DNA from: Chryseobacterium cucumeris
GTDB lineage: Bacteria; Bacteroidota; Bacteroidia; Flavobacteriales; Weeksellaceae
Assembly: GCF_001593385.1 (NCBI RefSeq)
Contig: NZ_LUVZ01000023.1
Coordinates: 1-64,000, forward strand
Direction of reading: 5' to 3'
Length of the DNA stretch: 64,000 nucleotides
Shown in pieces: positions 18,657 through 27,053 of this stretch (the stretch's first letter is position 1; every line of letters begins with the position of its first letter). The notes under the pieces were generated by a model. The model was not told the DNA's origin and ran no database searches. It saw only the letters and a list, made by a program, of their open reading frames with translations. Made by a program: the position numbers and the translations under genes.

Positions 18657-19130
18657 ATGGATACAATACAAAAAGAAAAAAATATAGCTTTGATCAAGGA
18701 TGTTTTGAGAAACTACTTATTAGAAAAGGGGTTCAGAAACACACCTGAAAGATATACAATATTGGAAGAGATTTATAATATGGATCATCACTTTAATGTT
18801 GATGATCTGTATCTTCTCATGATGCAGAAAAAATATCATGTTTCCAAAGCAACCATTTACAACACGATTGAAATTTTCCTTGATGCAGGTTTAATCCGTA
18901 AGCATCAGTTCGGAGAAAAGACATTAACTTCTTCGTCTTATGAAAAGTCTTATTTTGACAAACAGCATGACCACCTGGTGATCTACAAAAAAGACTCTGA
19001 TAAAGAAATTGAAGAAATTATTGAATTCTGCGACCCAAGAATTCAAGGAATCAAAGAAGCCATCGAAGAAGCATTTGGCGTAAAAATTGATTCTCATTCG
19101 CTATATTTCTATGGCACTAAGAATGACTAA
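18657..19130 (+). CDS. Fur family transcriptional regulator, divergent metal site
   Basis: A 157-aa protein with a Fur-type winged helix (about residues 15-90: FRNTPERYTILEEIYNMDHHFNVDDLY ending in SKATIYNTIEIF, split here by me for length) and a dimerisation domain. The HDHLVIYKKDSDKEIEEIIEF segment corresponds to the usual HHDHLxCxxCGxxxEF, but the structural CxxC is missing and only one Cys (CDPRI) remains. H-x-H ligands persist (QHDHL), so a regulatory metal site may still exist. It may sense metal or peroxide; the ligand is unknown. Starts a plus-strand gene series with OstA-like, hypothetical and aminotransferase genes (gaps of 3, 13 and 22 bp). Confidence 0.85.
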   Translation: MDTIQKEKNIALIKDVLRNYLLEKGFRNTPERYTILEEIYNMDHHFNVDDLYLLMMQKKYHVSKATIYNTIEIFLDAGLIRKHQFGEKTLTSSSYEKSYFDKQHDHLVIYKKDSDKEIEEIIEFCDPRIQGIKEAIEEAFGVKIDSHSLYFYGTKND

Positions 19131-19133
19131 TTA

Positions 19134-20873
19134 ATGAGAATAGCCCTTTTTCTGTTACTCTTTATTTCTACGCTCAACTTTGCGCAGGATAAAACCCCTG
19201 TGAAGAGAGATCCTTATTTGCAGGCTCCTTCACCGGCTCAGCCCAAACAGGTGAGACCTGAAGATAAAGTAAAGATCATCCATGCGGACGAGATCAAGAA
19301 AAGTCCTGAAAAATACGACGGGAATCAATACTTTACCGGAAATGTTCAGATAGAACACCAAGGCTCCATTCTTACAGCAGATGAAGTTGTTCTGTATAAT
19401 GAAGAGAACTTTGTAAAAGCAATAGGTAATACAAGGCTTCAAAATACCGACGGTTCTGTGATCACAGCAGGAGAAATGGAATATGATGCCAATACCCAGA
19501 AAGGTGTTGCCAGAAAAAATGTGGTTTTAACAGATCCGAAGCAAACCATTAAAACAGATATTCTGTATTATGACAGGCTGGCTAATCAGGCTTATTTTAA
19601 CACAGGAGGGACAATTTCTGACGGGCAGAATGTAACCTACGCCAAAGTAGGAACCTATTTTCTCAATACAAGAGTGGTAGATCTTACTGGGAATGTAAAA
19701 ATTGAAACCCCGCAGTATACTATAGAAGGACCCAACATCAAACAGAATCAGAACACAAAAATTGCTGATTTTCTAGGTCCTACAACCATTACCAGCAAAA
19801 CCAATCCAAGAAACAGAATCTACACGGAAAAAGGAACCTATAAAATGGATTCCAAGGAGGCTTTTCTAACCAAAAACTCCAGAATCTATTATAATGAGAA
19901 AATTCTTACCGGTGATGATATGTACTATAATCAAATCTCAGGATTCGGTAAGGCAACAGGAAATGTAACTCTTGATGATCCTATAGAAAAAAGATATATA
20001 AAAGGAGGTTATGGAGAAATTTTTGAGAAAAAAGACTCTGCCATGATGACTAAAAGTCCGTATGCTGTAAAAGTGATGGAAAAAGACTCCATTTATTTCG
20101 CTGCAGAAAAAATTATCTCCTATCAAAGACCGGATACAGTAGATATCAAAGTGAAGAAAAGCTATCTGAGAGCTTTTAAAAAAGCCCGTATCTATAAATC
20201 CAATGCACAGGGAAGAGCAGATTCCATTGCTTTCAATGAAACAGACGGAATCATGCATATGTATACCAATCCGATTCTTTGGAGTGGTGAAAAGCAGGTT
20301 ACCGGAGATAAAGTGGAAGCATATTTCAATACCAAAACAGAAGATATTGACTCTCTGAAAGTAATCGGAAATGCCTTTGCCATCAGTAAAGTTGACTCAC
20401 TTACCCTGAAAGATGAGTTCAATCAGGTGAAAGGAAAATTCATGACGGTATACTATGAGAAAAATGCGATTAAAGAAGCAAGAGTCGTTGGAAATGCCCA
20501 GTCTATCGTGTATGTTGATGATACTGATCAGGAAACCAAAAAACCGGAAAGAATAGGGATTACATTATCAACCTGCGGAATTATCGGAGCATTGTTTGAA
20601 GAAAGAGCACTGCAGATTATTTCATGCAGTATTGGAGCTGCTTCCGATACTTATCCTATGAGTATGATAGAACCTTCGAAAAGAAAATTCCCGGATTTTA
20701 ACTGGAATACCAAAGACAGAATCAGGAAATGGCAGGATATCCTTGTAGATACTCCAAATAACGAAGAAATACAATATACAGCTGATAGTGAGCTATTCGA
20801 TAAAGCGCAGAAAGCAATTGACGACGAAAAAGCTAAAGAAGAAGCTAAAAAACCAAAGAGAGTAAGAAAATAG
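19134..20873 (+). CDS. OstA/LptA-like LPS transport protein
   Basis: A 579-aa secreted protein with a signal peptide (residues 1-18, ending LNFAQ). The body is a run of repeated beta strands typical of the OstA/LptA jelly roll: ITADEV, AIGNTRLQNTDG, MEYDANTQKGVARKNVVLTD, GNVKIETPQYTIEGPNI and similar. It is far longer than E. coli LptA (about 185 aa) and matches the long OstA-like proteins of Bacteroidota. Probable role: part of the periplasmic bridge that moves LPS to the outer membrane. The C-terminal 40 residues are Lys/Glu-rich. Only 3 bp separate it from the Fur-like gene, implying co-expression. Confidence 0.85.
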   Translation: MRIALFLLLFISTLNFAQDKTPVKRDPYLQAPSPAQPKQVRPEDKVKIIHADEIKKSPEKYDGNQYFTGNVQIEHQGSILTADEVVLYNEENFVKAIGNTRLQNTDGSVITAGEMEYDANTQKGVARKNVVLTDPKQTIKTDILYYDRLANQAYFNTGGTISDGQNVTYAKVGTYFLNTRVVDLTGNVKIETPQYTIEGPNIKQNQNTKIADFLGPTTITSKTNPRNRIYTEKGTYKMDSKEAFLTKNSRIYYNEKILTGDDMYYNQISGFGKATGNVTLDDPIEKRYIKGGYGEIFEKKDSAMMTKSPYAVKVMEKDSIYFAAEKIISYQRPDTVDIKVKKSYLRAFKKARIYKSNAQGRADSIAFNETDGIMHMYTNPILWSGEKQVTGDKVEAYFNTKTEDIDSLKVIGNAFAISKVDSLTLKDEFNQVKGKFMTVYYEKNAIKEARVVGNAQSIVYVDDTDQETKKPERIGITLSTCGIIGALFEERALQIISCSIGAASDTYPMSMIEPSKRKFPDFNWNTKDRIRKWQDILVDTPNNEEIQYTADSELFDKAQKAIDDEKAKEEAKKPKRVRK

Positions 20874-20886
20874 AAAACAAGTAGGT

Positions 20887-21477
20887 ATGAAAAAAATTCT
20901 GTTACTGTTATTATTTTTTCCATTGATGTTTTTTTCCCAAGATTTACAACCAGGTGAATTTGTATGGAGTAAAGAACGAAAATTACAGAAAGAGGATTAT
21001 AAATTGATTACCCATGATGATCGTATTTCAATCAGATCAGCAATCAACTTTTCTTATCAGTTAAGGGGATTTAATGCACTAAGTAATAATTTTAATAAAA
21101 AGATTATCAATAAATTTTCCAGCAGTGCTTCATCAATAAATCCTGATTCTCGCAATATTCCGGCTATGATAGAATATCAGCAGGTCAATTTTGATTTAGC
21201 CGAAGTATATGCCCGAAAAATGCGTAAAGACCTTCTTATTCATAAAAATACGCTGTGGAAAGGTTTTACTTATGCCAATGAAATGTTTAATAATCTGACA
21301 GCTGAATATACAAAAGCTCAGGCCCTGATAGACAATGAAACCAATTATGGCCTTAATACTCAAAAGCTGCAGGATTGGAAACAGAAAATTCAGAATGAAC
21401 TTGATGAACTTTCTGATTTTGATTACAACAATACATCTAAAATAAAAATAAAAAAAGATTCTAAAGAAGAGAACTGA
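20887..21477 (+). CDS. Hypothetical secreted protein
   Basis: A 196-aa protein I do not recognise. A signal peptide spans residues 1-18 (MKKILLLLLFFPLMFFSQ). The mature part is predicted mainly helical, with Asn/Lys-rich segments (YANEMFNNLTAEYTKAQALI, QKLQDWKQKIQNELDELSDF), and may form a coiled coil near its C terminus. Between the OstA-like and aminotransferase genes, 13 bp after the former, so a cell-envelope role is plausible. Confidence 0.7.
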   Translation: MKKILLLLLFFPLMFFSQDLQPGEFVWSKERKLQKEDYKLITHDDRISIRSAINFSYQLRGFNALSNNFNKKIINKFSSSASSINPDSRNIPAMIEYQQVNFDLAEVYARKMRKDLLIHKNTLWKGFTYANEMFNNLTAEYTKAQALIDNETNYGLNTQKLQDWKQKIQNELDELSDFDYNNTSKIKIKKDSKEEN

Positions 21478-21499
21478 TTTAGACTTTCATAACATATTT

Positions 21500-22681
21500 A
21501 TGGAAATGCATAAAGATTTTTTTATATATCAGGCTCAAACCACCAAATTTGCTGCCGGTTTTGAAGTTGAAAAAGCAGTAGGAAGCTACATTTATGGTAC
21601 AGACGGAAAAAGATATCTTGACTTTGTAGCAGGAGTTTCTGCTAATACTTTGGGACACTCGCACCCTAAAATAGTGGATGCCATTAAAGAGCAGGCCGAT
21701 AAATATCTTCACGTAATGGTTTACGGAGAATATGCACAGGAAAAACCAATCGCATTATGCAGACTGCTTGCAGAAGCCACTCCGGATCCTCTGGAGGTTA
21801 CTTACCTTGTGAATAGCGGTGCAGAAGCTATCGATGGAAGCTTAAAGCTGGCTAAAAGATATACAGGAAGAGAAGAAATAGTTTCCTTTAAAAATTCTTA
21901 CCATGGAAATACTCATGGAGCTTTAAGTGTTTCCGGAAATGAAACTCACAAGAGAGAATTCCGTCCTTTACTACCAATGGTGTCTTTCATTGAGTTTAAC
22001 AATGAAGATGACTTTGATAAAATTACGGAGAAGACTGCTTGTGTTATTCTTGAGACCATTCAGGGAGCAGCAGGCTTTCTGGTTCCAAATAACGACTATC
22101 TGATCAAATTAAAAAGAAGATGTGAAGAAGTAGGAGCGCTTTTAATTCTGGACGAAATACAGCCCGGATTTGGAAGAACAGGGAAGTTATTCTCTTTTGA
22201 ACATTTTGGAATTGTTCCGGATATTCTGGTGATGGGTAAAGGAATGGGTGGTGGAGTTCCTGTAGGAGCTTTTATGAGTTCCAGAGAAATTATGGAAACC
22301 CTTTCTCACTCACCAAAACTTGGGCATATTACTACTTTTGGAGGAAATCCATTAATTGCAGCATCAAGTTATGCCACATTAAAAGAAGTGTTGGATAGTG
22401 GTTTAATGAATGAAGTTGAGGAAAAAGAAAAGTTGTTCAGAGAACTTTTGGTTCATCCTAAAATTAAAAATATCAACGGTAAAGGGTTGATGCTTGCCGT
22501 GAACTTAGGAACTCCTGAATATACGCTGGAAGTAGCTAAAAAATGTATGGAAAAAGGGCTGATTGTTTTCTGGCAGCTGTACAGAAATGAATACCTGAGA
22601 ATCTCTCCGCCGCTTACATTATCTCTGGACGAAATCCGGGAAGGATGCCAGATTATTCTTGATATACTGAATGAAAATTAA
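21500..22681 (+). CDS. Class III aminotransferase (acetylornithine/aspartate aminotransferase-like)
   Basis: A 393-aa PLP enzyme, fold type I. The Schiff-base lysine is K247 in LVMGKGMGGGVPVGAF, preceded by the D218-E219-x-Q221 motif (ILDEIQPGFGRTG) that holds the cofactor. NSGAEA (105-110) is the phosphate-contact loop. The family includes acetylornithine, succinylornithine and 4-aminobutyrate transaminases. Generic annotation 'aspartate aminotransferase family' is the safest, as no arginine-pathway genes lie nearby. Two starts are possible (ATG at 21500 or 21506). Ends with its own terminator. Confidence 0.88.
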   Translation: MEMHKDFFIYQAQTTKFAAGFEVEKAVGSYIYGTDGKRYLDFVAGVSANTLGHSHPKIVDAIKEQADKYLHVMVYGEYAQEKPIALCRLLAEATPDPLEVTYLVNSGAEAIDGSLKLAKRYTGREEIVSFKNSYHGNTHGALSVSGNETHKREFRPLLPMVSFIEFNNEDDFDKITEKTACVILETIQGAAGFLVPNNDYLIKLKRRCEEVGALLILDEIQPGFGRTGKLFSFEHFGIVPDILVMGKGMGGGVPVGAFMSSREIMETLSHSPKLGHITTFGGNPLIAASSYATLKEVLDSGLMNEVEEKEKLFRELLVHPKIKNINGKGLMLAVNLGTPEYTLEVAKKCMEKGLIVFWQLYRNEYLRISPPLTLSLDEIREGCQIILDILNEN

Positions 22682-22686
22682 AGATA

Positions 22687-22716
22687 AAATCTCTCTGTAA
22701 ATGAGAGATTTTTTTA
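22687..22716 (+). terminator. Intrinsic terminator after the class III aminotransferase gene
   Basis: The stem aaatctct / agagattt followed by T residues, 6 bp after the stop. Confidence 0.8.
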
Positions 22717-22869
22717 TGTTTTGCATGGTAATTTTTAGCTTTAAAACCTGACATCACAGAGATTTAAATCCAGTGATAAATATCATACAGATTCTATAAA
22801 AAAGTAATTGTTTTTTTGCGTAATAAAAAAATTAATTTATATATTGCGGGACGATAAAACAAAGATTAT

Positions 22870-23256
22870 ATGGCGAAACATAAAGTCCATTACGAATTTC
22901 CAATGCACTGTTTATCAGAGATTTTATATGAATATCTGGCGACTGCAGAGGGATTGTCTGAATGGTTTGCGGATGAGGTAACAGAGAAAGGCGATGATTT
23001 CTTTTTTAGCTGGGGTGGAGGACCTGCTGAGAAGGCCACTTTGATCAGATATAAGCCTGAAGGTTTCGTGCGTTTCAGATGGGAAGAAGATGAAGGAACA
23101 AAAAATTTCTTTGAAATGACTATCACTATCGATGATATTACAGAAGATCTTGCTTTAAATATTACAGATTTCTGTGAAGAAGGTGATGAAGAGGAAAATG
23201 CAATGTATTGGGAAAATCTTATCGAAAACCTGAGAATAAAACTAGGTGCGGCATAA
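22870..23256 (+). CDS. START-like domain protein (SRPBCC superfamily)
   Basis: A 128-aa acidic protein starting KHKVHYEFPMHCLSEILYEY, with the SRPBCC helix-grip pattern (LSEWFADEVTE, FFFSWGGG, VRFRWEED and a C-terminal helix). It matches the Bacteroidota START-like family of unknown ligand. No catalytic site. Gene is preceded by 188 bp of AT-rich DNA and followed by a small hairpin. It lies next to two PLP-fold proteins, but I see no functional reason for the association. Confidence 0.8.
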   Translation: MAKHKVHYEFPMHCLSEILYEYLATAEGLSEWFADEVTEKGDDFFFSWGGGPAEKATLIRYKPEGFVRFRWEEDEGTKNFFEMTITIDDITEDLALNITDFCEEGDEEENAMYWENLIENLRIKLGAA

Positions 23257-23284
23257 TACCGGGCTATATGAAATGATAAAACTG

Positions 23285-23313
23285 ATGAACGATTTATCGT
23301 TCATTATTTTTTT
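23285..23313 (+). terminator. Hairpin terminator after the START-like gene
   Basis: The stem tgaacga / tcgttca with a short loop and a following T run, 29 bp after the stop. It lies in the 78-bp gap before the next gene. Confidence 0.7.
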
Positions 23314-23334
23314 GTAAATAAATCATATCAAAAA

Positions 23335-24147
23335 TTGGAAAATCAATATTTTACATCAGACGAGTTAAGTGTAAAGAACAGAGCTTTTCTTTGGGGAGAC
23401 TCAGTAAAAGTATCTTTCTTTGTAAGAAATGGTGGATTGATCATGGACGAAGAATGCTATTTTTTCCTGATGGCTTCCATGAGAAAGATGAGACTGAATA
23501 TTCCTTTAACTTACACCCTGGAGTTTTTCCAGAACCTTTTTCAAAAAGAAATCATTGAAGGTAAAGGAGTCAAGAACGGAATTATCAATTTCCAGGTGTT
23601 CAGAAATAATGATGGAGTGACCTTGGCAAAATCTTCAGTTTCCTATTTTTACGAAGTAACGGAAATGGCGGATGTGCTTGCAGTTCATCAAAGACCTTTG
23701 GAATTGGATTTGATTAAAGAAATTAACGTTAATAACAATCTTTTGAGCAATATCAGGGTTCACTGTCCGGAAAACATTTACGGAGTGATCTATGCCCAGG
23801 AAAATGACCTTGATGACGTGATTCTTCTGAATCCAAACAAAAGAATAGCGCGCACCACTGCAGGAAATCTTCTCTTTTTGGAAGGTGACGTGATCAAAGT
23901 ACCCAAACAGACAGAAGGAGCTTACATTTCTCCTTTGATGGAAAACTTTGTTACTTTTTTACATAAAAATAATCTTGCTGATATTCAGGAACACGAGATT
24001 ATCGCATTTGAATCTCAGAAAGCTGAAGAAATTTTAATGATTTCAGACGAGAAAGGTATATTTTCTGTAGGTAAGATAAGAAACAAGACTTTTGAAACTT
24101 CCCGTTTCTCTGAACTGGTAGAAAGCTGGAAGAAAAGTTTTAATTAA
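23335..24147 (+). CDS. Class IV aminotransferase homologue, probable pseudoenzyme
   Basis: A 270-aa protein that must start at TTG (23335), as no in-frame ATG precedes the conserved N terminus. It has the fold-type-IV PLP pattern: NRAFLWGDSVKVSFFVRNG, FLMASMRKMRLNIP and ILLNPNKR...GNLLFLEGDVIKVP. When I align it with my memory of typical flavobacterial class IV proteins, the Schiff-base lysine (usually ...LKTNN...) becomes R141 in SNIRVHC. The Glu of GDGLFET is lost (GDSVKVS). The Glu that contacts the pyridine nitrogen (VEA...N) is replaced around R173 (IARTTAGN). So the fold is kept but the chemistry is probably lost. Role unknown: possibly a binding or regulatory protein. Function as branched-chain aminotransferase or ADC lyase is unlikely. 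Confidence 0.75.
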   Translation: MENQYFTSDELSVKNRAFLWGDSVKVSFFVRNGGLIMDEECYFFLMASMRKMRLNIPLTYTLEFFQNLFQKEIIEGKGVKNGIINFQVFRNNDGVTLAKSSVSYFYEVTEMADVLAVHQRPLELDLIKEINVNNNLLSNIRVHCPENIYGVIYAQENDLDDVILLNPNKRIARTTAGNLLFLEGDVIKVPKQTEGAYISPLMENFVTFLHKNNLADIQEHEIIAFESQKAEEILMISDEKGIFSVGKIRNKTFETSRFSELVESWKKSFN

Positions 24148-24158
24148 TAAAAATTGAC

Positions 24159-24204
24159 AAACCCGGTAAACAACAAAGTTCCAGAAGTCCTTTACCGGGT
24201 TTTA
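24159..24204 (+). terminator. Intrinsic terminator after the class IV homologue
   Basis: The stem aacccggtaaa / tttaccgggtt with a 20-nt loop and a T tail. It also faces the end of the convergent amidase gene and may be bidirectional. Confidence 0.75.
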
Positions 24205-24234
24205 TTCTGAGTAAATCAGAAATTGTTTTTTTAT

Positions 24235-24816
24235 TTAATATTCGTTGATAATCTCAACAAATTTTTGTGCGATTTCTTTCTGCCCTTTTTCACTGGTAAT
24301 ATAATTCCTGTTGTCAGAATTATTGATGAAGCCAAGTTCTACCAATACAGCAGGTGCTTTGGTTTCTCTCAGCATATGAAGATTGCTCTCCGATATTTTT
24401 CGGGCATTGAATTTCTTATAGATTTTTCCAGCTAATTCCTTTGAAACATCAGAATTTTGAACGTACACTTCAAATCCGTTGTCAGATCTTTCTTTTTCAG
24501 GAGAGCTGTTCACGTGAAGGGAAATAACCATTTCAGGGTTTAGCTTGTTGATCAGATCTGTTCTTTCTGCAAGAGTAGGATAACTGTCTGAATCCCTTGT
24601 TAAAATAACTTCATATTGATTCTGGCTTTCATTGATCTTCCGGATTTCCTTAGCAACGCTTAATGCAATATTTTTTTCCAGAATTTCACCATAAGTTGCT
24701 CCAAAATCATTTCCGCCATGTCCGGCATCGATGACAATATATTTTTTGTTGATAGGAGTAAATGATAAAAAAGCTGTAGAAAATATTGATAAAGCAAGTA
24801 ATGTAATACCTTTCAT
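24235..24816 (-). CDS. N-acetylmuramoyl-L-alanine amidase (Amidase_3)
   Basis: A 193-aa secreted peptidoglycan amidase, short form. A signal-like hydrophobic N terminus covers residues 1-20. Zinc ligands are in place: H33 (VIDAGHGG), E47 (GEILEKN) and H101 (ISLHVNSS); the catalytic Glu is E160 in VLVELGFINN. Cleaves the amide bond between MurNAc and the stem peptide during cell separation or recycling. No SPOR, LysM or regulatory helix is present. The convergent neighbour ends 87 bp away. Own promoter not identified. Confidence 0.92.
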   Translation of the reverse strand: MKGITLLALSIFSTAFLSFTPINKKYIVIDAGHGGNDFGATYGEILEKNIALSVAKEIRKINESQNQYEVILTRDSDSYPTLAERTDLINKLNPEMVISLHVNSSPEKERSDNGFEVYVQNSDVSKELAGKIYKKFNARKISESNLHMLRETKAPAVLVELGFINNSDNRNYITSEKGQKEIAQKFVEIINEY

Positions 24817-24919
24817 ATCAGTGATTTTAGTTTTTCAAAGAACGGAAAAACTTTCTTTAAAATTGGTTAAAAGAATCTTAAAGTTTGTTAATTATCAGAG
24901 TAATGCGAAAAATATACTT

Positions 24920-25468
24920 TTAGTTCAGTGAAATATCTTCTGGCGAATTGGCCCAGAGAAGAAATTCTCCTCCAAGATTCTGCATGATAGATTTCCAGAG
25001 TGTCTGATCGTTGGGAAGTGTATAATCAAGATTATAAACATCCACTACAGTCCACATTTTCCTCTGAACTTCACTATCCAGCTGATTAGGAGACCACCCG
25101 GAATATCCTGAAAATATTTTGATATGATTAATATCCAGTTCACTGCTTAAAACCGCATTAATAATACGTTCAATATCTTCTGTAAGATAGTATTCATCAG
25201 TGATGTCTGTATAGATCTCAGTAACTCTTTTACCTTTTACAATGAAGAATACTTTGTCGTTTTCTACAGGCCCTCCATCATAAACCTCAATTTTAAAGTC
25301 AAAAAAATCTTTGAATTTGCTACTCATCTGGCTATTCTTTTTATTCAATATCAAACCAAATGCACCACTTTCATTATGTTCAATAACCAATACTACCGAT
25401 CTTGAAAAAATATCGCCGGAAATGTCAGGGGTCGAGATTAATATTTTACCTTTGTATGAGTGATTCAT
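24920..25468 (-). CDS. YqgE/AlgH family protein
   Basis: A 182-aa protein from the ATG at 25468. A longer in-frame reading from 25561 runs 31 residues into the divergent pdxH gene and lacks family similarity. The start is MNHSYKGKILISTPDI, then VVLVIEHNESGAFGLILNKK and YDGGPVENDKVFFI, both characteristic of UPF0301. The family is conserved but its function is unknown; it has been linked to transcription and alginate control in Pseudomonas. A -7 box TAAATTTG (plus-strand caaattta, 25472-25479) lies 3 nt from the ATG, so the mRNA is probably leaderless. Confidence 0.9.
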   Translation of the reverse strand: MNHSYKGKILISTPDISGDIFSRSVVLVIEHNESGAFGLILNKKNSQMSSKFKDFFDFKIEVYDGGPVENDKVFFIVKGKRVTEIYTDITDEYYLTEDIERIINAVLSSELDINHIKIFSGYSGWSPNQLDSEVQRKMWTVVDVYNLDYTLPNDQTLWKSIMQNLGGEFLLWANSPEDISLN

Positions 25469-25479
25469 AATCAAATTTA
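25447..25479. promoter_or_regulatory. Overlapping divergent promoters of yqgE-like and pdxH genes
   Basis: Plus strand: TACCTTTG at 25447-25454, inside the first codons of the YqgE gene, and 38 nt before pdxH. Minus strand: TAAATTTG at 25479-25472, 3 nt before the YqgE ATG. The two -7 boxes are 17 bp apart and the start codons 24 bp apart, so the polymerases would interfere with each other. Confidence 0.5.
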
Positions 25480-25492
25480 ATAAAAAATATTT

Positions 25493-26134
25493 ATGGAAAA
25501 CCTGCACGACAAAAGAAAAGTGTACGAGAAATCCCAACTTATTGAAAGTGAGATAAAACAAAATCCAATTGAGCAGTTCAGAGACTGGTTTTTGGAAGCC
25601 AATGAGAGTCCGATGATCTCAGAAGCTAATGCTATGGCGGTTTCTACTGTAGAAGAAGATGGGTGTCCAAGAACAAGAATGGTGCTTCTTAAAGCATATA
25701 CCCATGAGGGGTTTATTTTTTATACCAATTATAACAGCAGAAAAGGAAAAGCAATAGAAAGCAATCATAAAGCCTGCCTGCATTTTTTCTGGCCTAATCT
25801 TGAAAGGCAGATCATTATCAAGGCTGATCTTGAAAAGGTAGCAGAAAATCTTAGCGATGGTTATTTCCATTCCAGGCCAAAAGGAAGTCAGCTTGGCGCT
25901 GTGGTCTCTCCGCAAAGCCAGGAGATTCCTAATAGAGAATTTCTGGAAGATAAATTAAAAGAGCTGGAAAAGGAGTTTGAACATACGGAAGTGCCAAGAC
26001 CTGCCAATTGGGGCGGATATCTTGCCAGACCCTATGAAATTGAATTCTGGCAGGGAAGACCCAATCGTCTTCATGACAGGATTATTTATGAGCTTAAAGA
26101 CCTTGACTGGAAAATTTCAAGATTGGCTCCGTAA
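25493..26134 (+). CDS. pdxH: Pyridoxamine 5'-phosphate oxidase
   Basis: A 213-aa protein, standard length. It uses FMN to oxidise pyridoxamine or pyridoxine 5'-phosphate to PLP. Family motifs: RTRMVLLKAYTHEGFIFYTN and SRKGKAIESN for FMN binding, RPKGSQLGAVVSPQSQ, and the C-terminal FWQGRPNRLHDR that contacts the substrate. The start at 25493 follows an A-rich leader. It is the only vitamin B6 biosynthesis gene in the window; nearby PLP enzymes would be users of its product. Confidence 0.95.
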   Translation: MENLHDKRKVYEKSQLIESEIKQNPIEQFRDWFLEANESPMISEANAMAVSTVEEDGCPRTRMVLLKAYTHEGFIFYTNYNSRKGKAIESNHKACLHFFWPNLERQIIIKADLEKVAENLSDGYFHSRPKGSQLGAVVSPQSQEIPNREFLEDKLKELEKEFEHTEVPRPANWGGYLARPYEIEFWQGRPNRLHDRIIYELKDLDWKISRLAP

Positions 26135-26180
26135 TGGAAAAATAAGAGGTTAAAAACTAGATGATGCGTTATATTTTAAT

Positions 26181-26265
26181 GCATGTCATGATCGGTTTAT
26201 CAATAGAAGCGGGCTTTAGCCCGCTTATTTTATTGGGTGTGATAATACCGGCTTTAGCCAAAACT
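26181..26265. repeat. Dispersed repeat with GGCTTTAGCC palindromes
   Basis: In the 241-bp gap between pdxH and the HU gene, agcgggctttagcccgct (26208-26225) is a perfect palindrome around CTTTAG, followed by accggctttagcca (26248-26261) with the same core. From memory, GGCTTTAGCC-type palindromes recur between genes in Chryseobacterium genomes. It could act as a terminator for pdxH, which has no other. Confidence 0.5.
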
Positions 26266-26324
26266 TAATAATTATAAACCAGTTAAATCTTCTTAACGGT
26301 TGGATTTCCTATCACAATTTGACA

Positions 26325-26353
26325 TAAAAAAAGCTGTTTCTAAGAAACAGCCT
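26325..26353 (-). terminator. Intrinsic terminator of the HU gene
   Basis: Read on the minus strand: ggctgtttc / gaaacagc with a short ttaga loop, then a T7 run. Confidence 0.85.
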
Positions 26354-26375
26354 TGAATTTTTGTAATCTGAATGA

Positions 26376-26666
26376 TTATTTTTTCTTAGCACCTGAAACT
26401 GCATTTGATAAATCAGCTCCAGCTTTGAATTTAGCAACTTTTTTAGCAGCAATTTTGATTGGTTTTTTAGTTGCAGGGTTAATACCTTGTCTAGCCGCTC
26501 TCTCAGCTACTGAGAAAGTACCGAAACCTACTAAAGAAACTTTTCCGTCTTTTTTCTTTAAAGTAGTTGTAACGTTACCAATGAAAGATTCTAAAGCAGC
26601 TTTTGCTGCAACTTTAGTGATACCTGCATCTTTTGCGATTGCGTCGATTAATTCAGACTTGTTCAT
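26376..26666 (-). CDS. HU family DNA-binding protein
   Basis: A 96-aa nucleoid protein. The helical dimerisation part (MNKSELIDAIAKDAGITKVA) is followed by the beta arm with the RQGINPATKKPI motif that inserts into the minor groove. A short Lys/Ala tail extends past the 90-aa norm (AVSGAKKK), as in many Bacteroidota HU proteins. High expression expected: codon use is biased to GCT/AAA and both promoter and terminator are strong. Confidence 0.97.
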   Translation of the reverse strand: MNKSELIDAIAKDAGITKVAAKAALESFIGNVTTTLKKKDGKVSLVGFGTFSVAERAARQGINPATKKPIKIAAKKVAKFKAGADLSNAVSGAKKK

Positions 26667-26700
26667 AATTTTTAATATTAAAGTTAGTTCGTAATTATAG

Positions 26701-26730
26701 CAAATATAGTACTATTTTCTAATTGTGCAA
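26701..26730 (-). promoter_or_regulatory. Promoter of the HU gene (TTG-N19-TATATTTG)
   Basis: Minus strand: -33 TTG at 26730-26728, a 19-nt spacer and -7 TATATTTG at 26708-26701, then a 34-nt leader to the ATG at 26666. Confidence 0.7.
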
Positions 26731-27053
26731 TTTTTTTATTAAAACTTGTAAAATTTTTTTGCTTTTCACTGAAATCAGTTAAAATATGATAATTCCACTT
26801 TTCACAGAAAATCTACGTTACAGGTTACTAAAATCATGCCAAATGCTTATGTGTATTGACTTTAGCAAAAAGTTAATATTATTTTTCGTATTTATTAAAT
26901 CCTAAATTGTGTATAAACAATTAATTTTTTTGACCATATGATTGTTAAATCTATAAGTAATTTTTAAATTTCTTATGTTTTGTGAAATTAAACCCCTGTG
27001 TTTGTGGGAGTTTTAAAATGATAATAAAGACCTGTTTTATTAATTTTTATTAA

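Noticed and set aside
24920..25561. Longer YqgE reading from 25561
   Set aside because: The extra 31 residues overlap the divergent pdxH start and its promoter; the family N terminus begins at 25468.
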